From Antitrichia curtipendula (lineage: Eukaryota > Streptophyta > Bryopsida > Hypnales > Leucodontaceae): a DNA stretch of 64,000 nt. Both the position numbers and the translations under genes were made by a program. This document shows positions 23,400-34,818 of the stretch, piece after piece. Location: positions 1,999,001 to 2,063,000 of the forward strand of contig OX579636.1 in NCBI GenBank assembly GCA_951230915.1, written 5' to 3'. The notes below the pieces were generated by a model that saw nothing but the letters and a program-made list of their open reading frames with translations, did not search any database and had not been told where the DNA came from. Numbering within the stretch: position 1 is the first letter of the stretch; the number at the start of each line of letters is the position of its first letter.

Positions 23400-24245
23400 A
23401 CATCAAGGTGACAATCATTGGCTTATTAAACTGTAGGTGGAATCCAACTTCTTCAAGTTAAATGATTTTGATACAAGTAAAATTGATATCAATAAAAACA
23501 TGCTAGATTTTGAGGATCTCATGTCAGATAAGAACATGCGATGCTTAAGTTCCATGATGCATTGCACAATTTGGTCTGCACAAAATCAAAATCCTTTGTT
23601 TGAACTACCATGACTTTATACTCATGCTTTTATCCTTTGTAAGTAGAAGCATCAATGGGTTCTTATGCCTAACAATGAATAGCTTGCATTTGGTCTATAT
23701 GTACTTTTGAATAATGTGACACTATTTCTTTGACTTGTGTGAAATTCTCACTATATACCATTTTAATGTATCACAATCCATTTCCACCACAAATCATATA
23801 TGAGGTATAATTGTGTTAAATTCCTCGACTGCAATTTCAAATTGCACTCTAGCATCAACCAATTTAATTTTAACCCAAGGATGAGAAGTTAGCTTTGTCA
23901 GGATGATAAGAATCATCTTCAAAATTAATCAAAAGATTCAATTTTTTTTGTTGGATCCAAATACACTTTCTCCCTCTAAGTGCAAGAATTTAATATAAAT
24001 GTCTTCCATTCCAAGCATCTCACTGAGTGCATCTGCAATTTTATTTTCATTTCCAAATGCTGTAGTTCTCTTTAGTTTCAAATCCTCTTTAGAAAGGCTT
24101 TTATCAAAAAGGCCTTTGTAGAAATAAGCCCTAGAGTTGGTCATCTGCATAAAGGCTCAAATTCAATCATCACAAATGGCAACAATCAAATCAAATATAC
24201 ATTTTCCGGAAGCTTGCATTCAATTTTTGTACATTGTTTCTTCTC

Positions 24246-24802
24246 GGGGGGTGCACTTGTGCTACTACAACAAACCACGTGCGGACAAGTGGTTTCTAAT
24301 AAATGATAATTTCAACCTAAAATTTTGAGCATTGTTTAATAATGACTATAGGTTTCTATTGCCAAAATTTCCAACCCAAATAAAATGTGAAATGATTTGT
24401 AGAAGAGGTTGAAAATGAACTAAAATGACATGTTTTTCAACTCAAATAATTATAGAGAATACATTTAGATGACCATTGAATCAATATTCAACTCAAAATA
24501 AGCTTTCAACAAAGAGTTATTTTTAGGAATTTTTTGTTCATTTTTTAGACAATTTTTTCTTATATAATATAGGGGTGTGAAAGTTATTTTTTAGTTCTAC
24601 AGTGTATCTTTTTACTTCAAAAATTTGTAACTAATTATTATTAACAAATAAAAATATCAATAATTCAAAACATAAACTTTCAAAGTAAGAAAATATATTC
24701 ATATTTTTTGTTTTTTGTTTTATTTAAAATTCAAAAAGTAAATAGGGGGTCCAAAGTTTTGTTCGCACATGGTTTCTAATGGATACTCTAAGTGAACTCC
24801 CC
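24246..24802 (+). mobile_element. MITE, GGGG...CCCC ends, copy 1 (about 557 bp)
   Basis: The right end reads CACATGGTTTCTAATGGATA then CTCTAAGTGAACTCCCC. The left end is a diverged complement (GGGGGTGCACTTGTGC...CCACGTGCGGAC). Positions 24440-24802 are nearly identical, inverted, to 59410-59755. A distant third copy lies at 62081-62655. Confidence 0.65.
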
Positions 24803-24923
24803 GTGTATTTCTTCCAAGTTGCATGTTGGAATGTTGGCTAGTTTTTCTATTGTCAATTTCTGCAAAGATGATGAATTAAATCATTATTCAATCCTCTAAT
24901 AAAGACATTGATATTGCATCTTA

Positions 24924-25076
24924 CACTACAAGAAAATGGGGGTATAAATGACTTGTCCACAATGACTATATCGACAACAATGACTACAAAATGACTGCAA
25001 AATGACTATTTTGCAGTCATTGTTGTTGGTGCAGTCATTGTGGACAAGTCATTTATACCCCCATTTTCTTGTAGTG
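24924..25076. mobile_element. CACTA-type hairpin MITE, 153 bp
   Basis: The termini are CACTACAAGAAAATGGGGGT and its complement, flanked by a TTA duplication (24921-24923 and 25077-25079). Almost the whole element is one inverted repeat; TGACTTGTCCACAATGAC pairs with its complement. It lies inside the decayed minus-strand gene. Confidence 0.85.
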
Positions 25077-25772
25077 TTAGTACTATCTCCAAAGTTGGAT
25101 ATGTTGGTTCTAGAATTCTTTGGCAATTAATTTTTTTGTGTGCTTGTACATGTTTGTTGCCGAGTAGAACAAATAAGTCATTTTATAGTCTACCATTGGA
25201 ACAAATGGTTCCTTTGACCCATACACAATGCAAATTGCATTAAATTTGGTTTGAGCACTATCACATGAATTCCTTATGAAAATGCATAAAAACCATTGCA
25301 TTTACAAAAGAAAGAAGACTCATTGATCAATGAGTGCTTGAAAGAAGTGAAATGCAATGGAAATATGTTATTGAAGACCATAAAAAAAAATGAGTTTGTT
25401 GAACTAAATTTGTTCTGTAGCTTGTAGGAGACCATGGCAAAACTAGTAGAGAAGCTTTGAAGTTATATCATGTCTAATGTTTTGATCTCATGTTACATTG
25501 GAGTTGAAGAGTCAACATGTATTGTCTAACATGTTATTCCTCAACCGTATTAGAACACACTACTAGTGTCTTTTTCTTACTATTAAATAAAGCTCTCACA
25601 AGGGCATCTCTTGTAGCCAATTCTTTTGCAGATTTGCCTTTTGTATCCATAAGCATGACAAATTCATCATTGACTAATTTATCTAACCTATCTAATTCCT
25701 CTACTACATTTCTGTCAACACCTCCCTATAAATCTAAATTGTATGCCGCCAATGTAGATTTTCCACATAAAT

Positions 25773-26873
25773 CACTATAAGAAAACGAGGGGTTTTGCAA
25801 CTACACTGTGCAACTCATTTTGTAGTTGCATAGGTTGTTCGCAACTAGATGATAATTTGGAGCCCACAGTTGCAGTGGACGAGTTGCATGAGTTGCAAAG
25901 CAGTTGCAAAAAATTCAAAGTTGTTTATCATTTGACAGTATACTTGAAAGTTCATCAATGAACTTTTATGATGTGGTTGCTTATGTGGAAGTCATTTGTG
26001 TGCAACTTGTTTGCAACTAATGTGCAACTAGTTTGCGATTGACTTACAACTGTTTTGCGACTGGTGTGCAACTAGTTTGCGATTGATGTGCAACTAGTTT
26101 GCGTCTTTGTGACTTGTAGATTTGAAATTTGAATTTCAAAGATTTTTAGATTCTAAATTTCAGATCTATCTTTTTTTTAGATCGCCCAGTCTAGAAATAT
26201 CTTAAACTTTAAATATTTATAGATTTTGTAGATTATAAAAATCTACAAAGTGTAAAAATCCAAAAAATATATAAATATTAGAATTTTATTATCAAAATTC
26301 ATGTATTATTCATGTATTATTCATTTATTATTACAATTCTTATATGTTCAACCTAATGGTATTCTTGACAATTGATGTGGGACAATTAATAAAAGACTTA
26401 ATAGTAGTTGCCTTTTAGTTGTTTTCTAGTTGCATGCTAGTTTTTTCAAGTTAAAGTCTAGTTGTTTTTAAGTCAAACACTAGTTGAATTGTAATTGCAA
26501 TGTAGTTGTAGTCTAGTTGCACTATAGTTGCAATCCAATTGCAGTCAGTTGCAATCTAGTTGCATATTAGTTAAATTGCTATCGAATTTAAATTACATGC
26601 AACTATAGATAGACACATTGGAGTCTATAGAACGTAAAATTGTCCACATCAACAATTGTGATGAAGATTGGATGTAAAGTACCTCACATCAACTCTTTTG
26701 TTACATTCCCGTATGCGTAACTACATGTTGCGACTACTTTGCAACTATTTTGCAACTATAGTGTAACTATGTCAAAGTTGGTGCAAATATAGAGGATTGT
26801 AGTTGCAGGGCAGTTGCGTAGGACATGTAGTTGCATTTCAGTCGGTTGTAGCGGACACGTTTTTCTTCTAGTG
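25773..26873. mobile_element. CACTA element, 1101 bp, non-autonomous
   Basis: The termini are CACTATAAGAAAACGAGG and, reverse complemented, CACTAGAAGAAAAACGTG. The flanking duplication is AAT (25770-25772 and 26874-26876). Both subterminal regions are packed with AGTTGCA/GCAACT(A/T)GTTTGCGA motifs in both orientations (25795-26110 and 26400-26850), the hallmark subterminal repeats of the superfamily. The AT-rich centre has no ORF. It interrupts the decayed gene at its GKST-like motif. Confidence 0.85.
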
Positions 26874-27035
26874 AATTAGGAATAAAAGGATCAAGCAACT
26901 AAAGAAATTATGAACATCTGCTTGCGCTTTTGCACTCCATGATCAAATGTATTTATCATTTTGAAAAATACATAAATTGTGCAAAATTATGCAAGCAATT
27001 ACAATTGGAGGAATAGTTTTTAAATCCAAATCAAT

Positions 27036-27950
27036 TCACTTCATTAAAATTCTCCAATGCCTGTTTAGCCATCTAAACACTCTTTCAATACACATTCTTG
27101 TGGAACTCTATATATAATTCCAATGATATTCTTTGGCACTCAAACCATCTTTATAACCTTTGAAGGGTGCAACATCCATGGGCATGATGGATAAGCATCA
27201 TCGCCGATAAGTACAAATGGTTTCAGTCTTCCAGCTTTGCAGTATTATCCCAAAGCAGAATGATTCCAAAGGTTGCAATCATGTATGCTTCTAGTCCATC
27301 CTATGTCAAAATCCCATAATACACATTGACTTATAACTACACCTTGCAGAAGAATTGAATGAAAACCTTTATGATTGTAGTAGTCGGCAACATGTAATGT
27401 AGGAGTTATAATGGGTATATGTGATCCATCTATTGCACCAACTACATCAGGCTCACCATGTAGAGTATCATAATCAAAGGCAATGTGTTTCATCCTTGCT
27501 ATTGAAGGCCACTTAATGTAATATCTTTTCAAGCTCTTTCCTAATGCATCTAGAAATTGACCAAAAATAAGATGGATTGTTGATAATGATACACTCAAAA
27601 CATCTCCAACATTTTGAAGAGAAACATCCGTTGCTAGTTTGTAAATACTAATTGCAACTTGCATCTGCAATGGGATTGCTCGTCTGAATTGTATGTCTTT
27701 TTTTTTGCAAAACACGGAGCTAATTTTGAACATAGAAAATCAATGTATAATTAGTAACTTAGAAATGACTTTTAAACTCTTTAGCATTGTATGAATTCAA
27801 GAAATGAGTTTCTACCCAAAAATAACGAGGTCTCTTCATTACTTCCCTCAAACAACAAAGCATGACAAGGACATATTTAATTGTATTAAAATGATGTTGA
27901 ATTGCAAGTATTTGTGCAGAAGTTGTTTGCTCTAATAAACAAAGCATCAT
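27036..27950 (-). pseudogene. PIF/Harbinger transposase (DDE_Tnp_4 / HARBI1-like), broken
   Basis: On the minus strand an N-terminal fragment (27950-27759, RPRYFWVETHFLNSYNAKEF) is followed by a 162-codon frame (27733-27245). That frame carries a helix-turn-helix-like part (SLQNVGDVLSVSLSTIHLIF) and the first catalytic Asp in VVGAIDGSHIPI. Next come YYNHKGFHSILLQGVV and the second Asp in GWTRSIHDCNLW. After an in-frame stop, LIGDDAYPSCPW supplies the third acidic position. Then, after a frameshift at about 27175, come PFKGYKDGLSAKEYHWNY and SSTRMCIERVF...HWRILMK. All key motifs are visible, but at least three stops or shifts make it inactive. Enzymes of this family move elements with 3-bp TWA target duplications. 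Confidence 0.85.
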
Positions 27951-28337
27951 GAATTGTTAACTGAGAATAACATATAGCCATTTTCTCTCCAAAGAATCCA
28001 TAGCACAAGACAAGAAAATGATGAATTTAACTATCCTTAATTAGTAAGCCAAGTGGCTTTCGAATAAGGTTTGCGATAACTAACATCGCAAACATGCATT
28101 GTGTTGAGACGTGCACTGTATTAAGAAGAAAGTTCATGAAAGGTCAACTACTACTTGCCGCTTTTTGTCTGTTTCTTGCTAATGTGCCGCTACCGCTAAT
28201 ATGAAATAGGCCTTAGGACATTTTAGATCGGTGCAATAGCACTATGCCAACCAATACAAATGAAAAAATTATATCAAATGAAAAAGCAAGAACAAAAGGA
28301 GAAAATTCACAGAATGACGATTGCTGAAATCCCCGAT
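27951..28337. other. Spacer before the gene island
   Basis: About 390 bp. No coding sequence seen. An A4 run on the plus strand at 28302-28305 (T4 on the minus strand), about 33 nt past the tRNA 3' end, is a possible RNA polymerase III terminator. Confidence 0.4.
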
Positions 28338-28410
28338 TGGAGACGCCGGGTATCGATCCCGGTACCTCTCGCATGCAAAGCGAGCGCTCTTCCATTTGAG
28401 CTACACCCCC
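28338..28410 (-). tRNA. tRNA-Ala(UGC)
   Basis: A 73-nt cloverleaf on the minus strand. The acceptor stem is GGGGGTG/CGTCTCC with discriminator A, the D arm GCTC...GAGC, the anticodon stem CTCGC/GCGAG with loop TTTGCAT (anticodon TGC), and the T arm CCGGG/CCCGG with loop ATCGATA. The acceptor stem contains the G3:U70 wobble pair, the identity element of tRNA-Ala. No intron, and CCA is not encoded. A T4 run follows about 33 nt downstream. It should charge alanine and read GCN codons. Confidence 0.96.
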
Positions 28411-28605
28411 GTTAAAAGCTCCTCCATTCAGATGTTAGCAGGGCTCACCGTTTCAATATCTATACTAGAAAATTAGGGCTAGGAACGGCCTTCCCTCCTC
28501 TGCGACTGAAATACCCGAAGGGGCTATCATTTTCCCTTCTTTCGATTCCTGCCCTCGCTCGCCGTTTTCAAGCCGAGCTCCAGCGCCGTGTGTCCGCGGG
28601 TCGCC

Positions 28606-28761
28606 ATGCCGTCCCAGAAGACTTTCCTGATCAAGAAGAAACTGGGCAAGAAGATGAAGCAGAACCGCCCCATTCCGCACTGGATCCGCATGCGGACGGA
28701 CAACACCATCCGCTACAACGCCAAGCGGAGGCACTGGCGCAGAACCAAGCTGGGTCTGTAG
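28606..28761 (+). CDS. RPL39: Ribosomal protein eL39 (60S, RPL39)
   Basis: An intronless reading frame of 51 codons. The protein begins [20 protein letters not shown], continues [19 protein letters not shown] and ends [12 protein letters not shown]. Length and sequence match eukaryotic eL39, a very basic small subunit protein at the exit of the 60S peptide tunnel. The start context GTCGCCATGC is favourable. The frame is markedly GC-rich (many C/G third positions), in contrast to the AT-rich DNA around it. The upstream 150 bp contain TTAGGGCT (28471-28478), an imperfect telo-box. Angiosperm copies usually end in Phe; the terminal Leu suggests a non-flowering plant. The gene lies about 200 bp from the divergent tRNA-Ala. 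Confidence 0.97.
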   Translation: MPSQKTFLIKKKLGKKMKQNRPIPHWIRMRTDNTIRYNAKRRHWRRTKLGL

Positions 28762-30113
28762 GCGTTTGGATTAGGGTTGGGCGTCCAGGATGTAGTTTGG
28801 GGCCACGGGTTGCGGCCAGAGCACTCGCTACTTGCGTGTGTTTGAGTTGCGGAATCAAGGATGTTGTAGCCGCTTTTGCGTTTGGGCACATCATATTCCT
28901 ATTTTTTTGTATGACGTGAATGAAATGTGGGGAGCGGTTGAATGCCGCAACGCTGCTGATTCTGCCCTTTGAAAACTTGTCTTGCTCTATTCTTGTGGTT
29001 GTCAAAATGTGGCGCTGTTTGAAAACCTTTTTTGCTTCGTTTTCCAGCTTTTGGTGAGTCTCTGTTTCTGCTTCTTGGTTTTCTGGCCTCATTCTTACGA
29101 AGAGCAGTCGAATGTCCCAGATTCAGTTGAATCTTTCTTTTTGCTATTTAGGTTTTCAGTTTCCATCTATTCTTTTTCAACATCCTGTGTTCTTCAGCTG
29201 TAACCTTACAAACGGAATCGATAATCGTTGGAAATATGTTCGAACTGGCGCTGAGCTAGAAAGCGAGAAGGTTCTCGAATGCTGTTCTTCGTATTTATGC
29301 CTGTCCTTTCTTATCTCTCCAACGATCGCCATTGGGAACTGGTTAACGTATGTCCGTGATTCGACTACACCTTAGACCTCAAAAGTTAGGGTTAGGGTTA
29401 CCTCTTTCCGCTATCAGTTTTCGACTGTGATCTCCTAAATGACTGATAATGGAACAAGCAATGCAGTGTTTTCTCACTGAGCTGTTGCTTTTGCGTTACC
29501 TTTTGAATTGTCTTCACTGACCATCGAATCTCACAATCATTGTCGGAAGTCATAGTGATTTTAACTCGCATGGAAGTTTCTCTCTGTTTCCTCGACTCAA
29601 GTCTTGCAAGTATCTCCTACTCGTGGAGTAAAACGCTCATGACAGTGCACACAGGTAGATGTAATCGTGACTTCCAAACAGACACTCTGTTTTATTGCTT
29701 GTCAGAATTGTACATGGTACATTGAGTTCATGAAAAGCGGAGTCGATTGCAGCTTAGGAATCATACCTAGCCTTATTTGCTATCGCAAGAAACAAGGTTT
29801 AAAGTTACAGGTCATGCCTAATCACTCTGCTCTTAGGTGCAAAAGAATGAAGGCATTTTAATAGTAAAGAATGCAATGAGGCTCTTAGCTCCTGGATAAA
29901 TCTAACACACAATACCGGTACTTGAGGTTACGGGCTTTGGACAGAAGTTCGGCCTTCCTTTTGAGCCGCTGAAGGAAGGTGGCCGGGTGGGCAGTCCTCT
30001 GGTTCCAGAAAGCAGTGCTTTGCCGGCCCGATGAAAGTTCATTTGCAGTTAAAGTTGGTGCAAATTGGACCCGGTCTCTCGAGACGAGCGCTGTGGACGG
30101 CGGCAAGGAAGAT
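28762..30113. other. Intergenic region between eL39 and XTH 3' ends
   Basis: Contains the eL39 3' UTR and the likely XTH 3' UTR. At 29386-29400 there is TTAGGGTTAGGGTTA, a short interstitial telomere-like motif or inverted telo-box pair. No coding exon could be supported, although GC content is moderate. Confidence 0.45.
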
Positions 30114-32427
30114 CTATTCGTACCAGTTGCGTGCACATTCCACAGGTGCATTTCCAGTCCTCTGCCTGTCGGTGCAGTAATCGTAGATCATATTCTTGCT
30201 GCGCACATTCTTGAGCTGGCCAATTTGGTTTGCATTCAGGTCTTGGTAGGCGGCTCCTTGCCACCACTGGTTGCCGTTCTTGCAAGCAGCGGCGTCACCT
30301 TGTACTTGGCAAGAGTCGACACCGAAACCTGTTCGAGCACATTTTGCACTCAGTAATCATTAATTCCATAAGACTAGCATGTCAAGTCTGGGCCAGCACT
30401 ATTACTTGCAAAGCTTTTAACAGAGGAGCATGCCTGGTGACCGACCTTGGAAAGATGCAACGAAGGGAGCTGCGTTCCAATCCAGGCCAACTTTGCCACC
30501 GTCAGTGGCCCAAGAGCTCCCGTCCCACAGACTTGCGTAGATGCCCACTCCTTGGCTGTTGGGGAATGGCACTCCAAGGTCTTCGCTGTTCTTAAAGACG
30601 CGAATGGGGATCGCGTCCACAAAGAATCTGAAGAGAGCGAGGGGTTCAGGGCTTAATGTAAGGAACCCCAAACCGTCTAAATAAGCACATTGGTGAGAAT
30701 TATTTTTGAAATTTTTGATATTTTTGGTTGTTGCCGAGAGCAATTTTTGGTTGTTACCCAACGCAAGCTGGTTCATAATATATGGAGATGTATGGAATTA
30801 GTAATGAATTTTCAAAGTCATTGTAGTGTTTCAACTAAAACCATGCTCCATCTGATCTTCCTCACTCATTAAAGCCTTTACTTGAGAAGGAAAAGGTTTA
30901 AACCAAAACAAGCTCTACAAATAGAATATTTGCATTTGGCAGATTTCATTGACTTAAGGTTGCTACCTGAATGACATTTAGTTATGATATATTTGGTTTA
31001 AGGAGCGTGGTGAATAGAGGCTCTTACTGTACCTTAGTTTATGTATGGTTATGCTACTACGTTGTCCTCTAAACAAACGACATGTGCTGCACTGATGATT
31101 AGTTGCAGAGTTGCATGAGGAGCTTACACAATCATATTCTTGTTCCAGAGCAGAGAATAAGTGTGGAAGTCGGCAGTTGGGTCGAACCAGAGGTTGACGC
31201 GCTGCTCGCGGTTTCCTTTTCCCTTGGCAAACACATTGGTCTGCAGAATGTAGGGTTCACCTGCCTTGTTGCCGAGAAACTCGAAGTCCATCTCATCATG
31301 CTGTGCACCTGCTGACGACAGCTGCAGGTTGGCCATACACTCCATCAATATTAAGCAATTATGATCCACGTTCAAAAGTGACTTGAGTATTGGACATAAT
31401 GTAACAACACTCAAGAGGGACTGAGCATTGTTCCTATTTCGGAATGGCTAAAATTTTAAATGCCCTGTTAGCAATTGAAATACATTCCTACACATTTGCA
31501 TACTATACTATATGAAAAAGTTACAAATTTTCCAAGTCTGACCTTAAGTGTACCAAAAATGGTGTGGTGTTCATCCTCATAAACAATATCTACATTGTAG
31601 CCAAGACTAAGAAGGGATCGTTTCGGGGTCAGATTTGATTTTGGGTGTTGCTATGTTGCTACCTTATGTCAAGGCTAACCAGTAGTCAGTATCTTACGTA
31701 GTAAGCAGTGACGGTGCCTGCAGAGTTTCCGGGCACCAATTTGATCCCCATTCCAATGCTCCCAAACAGATAGTTGCCCTTGGATCCAAATGCAGCAGCT
31801 GCGCATCAAGAAGCAATTGGATCCCATCAGTTGCAGAAATCTAATAGTGTTTTACAGCAAAAGGTGAGCTTCAGACCTTTGTGAATGGGCATTGGAAGAA
31901 AATGTAGATGCACTTGTGACTGACCAATTACAACTGCATAGAAACTTTGAGATCGCCGAGTAATACTTATAGTGCTGGCGAGTGATATAAAAAGAGAACT
32001 AGAGATCAACAAAATGAGAGATTATGCACAACTAGATGTTCAATTCATTACAGAGCGATTACCTGAGTGGGAAACATGAAAACAAGTTAAACGTTGCAGT
32101 CTGTAGTGCCCGTTCCCAAACTGCTACTTGGACATATCCAGTGACCATTGAAATGATTCACTGTGGGATGTATCGCACTGAACAATACTGAAACCACAAA
32201 TATGAATCTAGGAGCTTCAGCAATTGAGTGTTATTTTGCAAATGTTTCACAATTGTACCTGATAATTTGTCCAGAACGAGATCCACGCGTTCACCGGCAT
32301 TGAGAACTCTGGTGTGGAAGGTATCAGTTTCGGCAAGGTAGTTTGCTGTGAACGGCTGTGCAGCCAGGGCGGCCTGAATCGTCACAGCTAGGAGCAGCAG
32401 CAGAAGAGCAGCCCTGTTGGACTCCAT
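30114..32427 (-). CDS. Xyloglucan endotransglucosylase/hydrolase (GH16 XTH), five exons
   Basis: Exons on the minus strand are 32427-32259, 31798-31698, 31321-31128, 30627-30446 and 30304-30114, all with GT...AG borders and matching phases (1, 0, 2, 1). The last acceptor could instead be at 30298, giving 276 rather than 278 residues; both fit the family's usual 270-300. The enzyme cuts and rejoins xyloglucan in the cell wall. A signal peptide is clear ([20 protein letters not shown] then LA|AQPF). Exon 2 gives [20 protein letters not shown]. Exon 3 carries the catalytic motif [11 protein letters not shown] and then [18 protein letters not shown]. Exon 4 gives [12 protein letters not shown] and [16 protein letters not shown]. 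Exon 5 gives the XET C-terminal domain with YDYCTDRQR and paired cysteines. The usual N-glycosylation sequon just after the catalytic motif is absent (GNKAGEP). The two longest introns, after exons 2 and 3, are 376 and 500 nt. Confidence 0.95.
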
Positions 32428-32548
32428 CTTCCAAGGACGATGCTCCTCTGCAGTCCGAACTTTCGTTGTTCAATGGAGGAGTAGACCAGCCGACTTGTAC
32501 CCTTTGAAGTCTCACTCTGCAAGAAGCACCCAACCAACAATTCTTCAG

Positions 32549-32556
32549 GCTTTTAT
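32549..32556 (-). promoter_or_regulatory. Possible TATA-like box of XTH
   Basis: GATAAAAGCC on the minus strand about 125 bp upstream of the XTH start codon. Spacing is reasonable for a plant promoter, but the motif is a weak match. Confidence 0.3.
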
Positions 32557-32599
32557 CTCTCGAACTGACAATCAAGTTACGTTGAAACAGATTGCAAGC

Positions 32600-34725
32600 T
32601 TCTAAAACGTGAAGATGACGCCACTGTGTCTACTATAGAGTTCGCACATCCTGGAGTGGACGGTGACAAAGAACAGAGCATGAAGTCCATCTCTTCATGC
32701 CAACTGCAGAATATGCGAAAGACATTGTATATATGTCAAGGTCGACCTCTTCAAAATTTCGGAATCACTGTTGAGAAGAGATTTCAAACCCGAATTTGAA
32801 GCTTCACTACAGCTAGTGACTCAATCCCGATACACTACTCTGGCAGTGTCGGAGACTTACAGCTCAGTCTTATAAATTTAACAGATTGATTACAACGTAC
32901 AATACGTTGTACCTTGGGTTAGAAAATGGATGCCATTGGTTCGTCAGCATATCACTTGTGCATTTACGTACACATACAGGACTGTGGAACGACAGTAGCT
33001 TGAACAGTTCCACAATCAGAGAGCTGAGAGCTGGTAAGTTTAAAGATCCCAGACTCAGTAGGTGAGAATCTTGAAGACAACTTACTCATGACTGAAGCAT
33101 TTATGTTAAGATGCAGACAGAAGGACCTCGACTGCGTATAAAATAGACTTTGGAACAAGCTGGACGATCATGAGCAAGTCAAGGATGGCAGAGTGTGCAA
33201 CGCATACCTGGTGGCAGTGGTGGAGTTCAGAACAGCGCTGGTGGTGCAGAATTCTGAAGACAGGATTGCTTCTTATAACTTCAAGTCCTGTGAATTCTTT
33301 CCTAATGTAGCTCTGTTATTGAGGCGGGTAGTTGAAATGAATTTTCAAATTTTACTTTTTCAGCACAAGAGCCAAATGCCGCTTGTATCATGAGCCCTTT
33401 AGAATCTTCTGTCGCGGCCTATCCTTGACACTTGTATATTCTCAGACATGGTGGGAGGGAGCTTTCACATGATGAGCTGCACTGTGGTATTTTTTGCTGA
33501 CAAGAGTGTACTAGCAAGTGCAGTTGAGTACCTATTCAGGATTTTTCGAACTGATGTCAGAAAGCCTTTTCGTAGTGAGTCAACTGAAACCTGTGCTACA
33601 TTCTGCATCTGCAAGTAAGCTTATATGAGATGCAGGTAAATGAGATGGAAATGCTCAGACAAATTTCGTAGAATCCAGACTCCATTCCCGGCTGACTCCC
33701 TGTATGTCTTCTCACTCGCAAGTAATTTTATGTGATTTACGTTGAGTTGGCTGGTATTTAGTAGTGAATTTTTAAAATCCTGAATATTAGAAAATCGAGA
33801 TTCATAACCCACCAGATTGTGATCATGGAGGTGGATGGCTGTGTCAGTACCAATCTTGGAGCTGCTCATTGGGAGCAAAAGTCATTCTGAGCTCAATCAT
33901 CAATTCATTGCAGCCTGAATTATAGTTGTGATGTACTCAATGCAGCTGGGATTGAAGGAACGTACTTCAATCAATATAAGACTATGTTGCAGCTCAATAT
34001 AGCGATATAAGTTGAATAGTAGATTGAAAATGCGAGAATCCAAATTTCCGCATCGTCACAGGATGAGTTTTCTTAGCAAGTTTGTATTGGCATGCCTTTT
34101 GTCTTGAGCTTGCTACGACCCACTGACTGATCATTGAGGCCCATTGTGACGAGGCAGATATTGATATGTTCACCTGCTCGGAGGAAGCCTGGACTGGACG
34201 GAAAGAAAAAGCTTCCCTCTCAACTTGGTAAGACGGATAATTCATGCGAGGCAATTATTTTGTCAGAGCCGTCAGATTGTCTGACAGAAACTAACGCCAC
34301 GCCCTGGGCTTCTGAGAATTTGATGCATTGGCCCAATTCCAGGCTGTCACCAGGCTAGTCACGTCAAACTAAGCCGCGTTGTACTGTTTTAAAGCTGTGT
34401 GTATGTTGATTGTAACTTATGTTGTAGGTAGCTGGAATTGGGGCTCTCAGTCCCTTTTCCCATGCCCGAACGACTGCCTGAATTGCTGCTTTGCACAGGC
34501 TGCAACGCGCGGAGTGGAAGAGGTGGTTGGCACTTTGGCACTCTTTCTAGACCAACTTGAAAAAACTGCTCAGTTTTTACGTGAAAACTCCAGCGCCTTT
34601 AGTCTGTGTCAATTTGGCAAATGTGAAAGTTAGAGTGTGCATATCACCAAATTATTTCCAGCTGATGGAATTTATTCCTCGCTGATACAAGTCCCTCGAG
34701 TTTACAAATGGATTAAGGACTAAAT
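32600..34725. other. XTH upstream region, no gene recognised
   Basis: About 2.1 kb of moderate GC content with several 65-90 codon frames on both strands, none with recognisable domains. It may hold XTH regulatory sequence or remnants of an older gene. Confidence 0.4.
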
Positions 34726-34818
34726 AATTGCAAAGTAGGCCAAGCCACGGGCGGCAAGGTTGGTACTGGCCTTCAATTGCCTTCAATTATTCTTGATGAC
34801 TTGGCCTACTTTGCAATT
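34726..34818. repeat. Short hairpin, 19-bp perfect arms, 55-nt loop
   Basis: AATTGCAAAGTAGGCCAAG (34726-34744) is the exact complement of 34800-34818. Size fits a plant miRNA-type precursor or a small MITE. Confidence 0.65.

Larger units (their letters stand above)
23400..25772 (-). pseudogene. Unidentified decayed gene, cut by three insertions
   Basis: Coding-like fragments lie on the minus strand in order. Near 25772-25517 they read CGKSTLAAYNLDL, stop, GGVDRNVVEELDRLDKLVND, then KGKSAKELATRDALVRALFN. Near 25270-25110 they read AQTKFNAICIVYGSKEPFVP. Near 24150-23938 they read GNENKIADALSEMLGMEDIY. Near 23880-23800 they read VKIKLVDARVQFEIAVEEFN. Stops and shifts separate them. The GKST...GGVD pattern recalls the start of elongation-factor-1A-type GTPases, but the rest does not, so I give no name. 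Insertions are a hairpin at 24924, a MITE at 24246 and a CACTA element at 25773. Confidence 0.4.

Noticed and set aside
25700..25780. An elongation factor 1A pseudogene
   Set aside because: Only GKST and GGVD fit; the following residues do not match, and the P-loop lacks the upstream Gly. Kept as unidentified.
29380..29402. An interstitial telomere
   Set aside because: Only two and a half TTAGGG units. Such motifs are common as telo-boxes and do not define a telomeric array.
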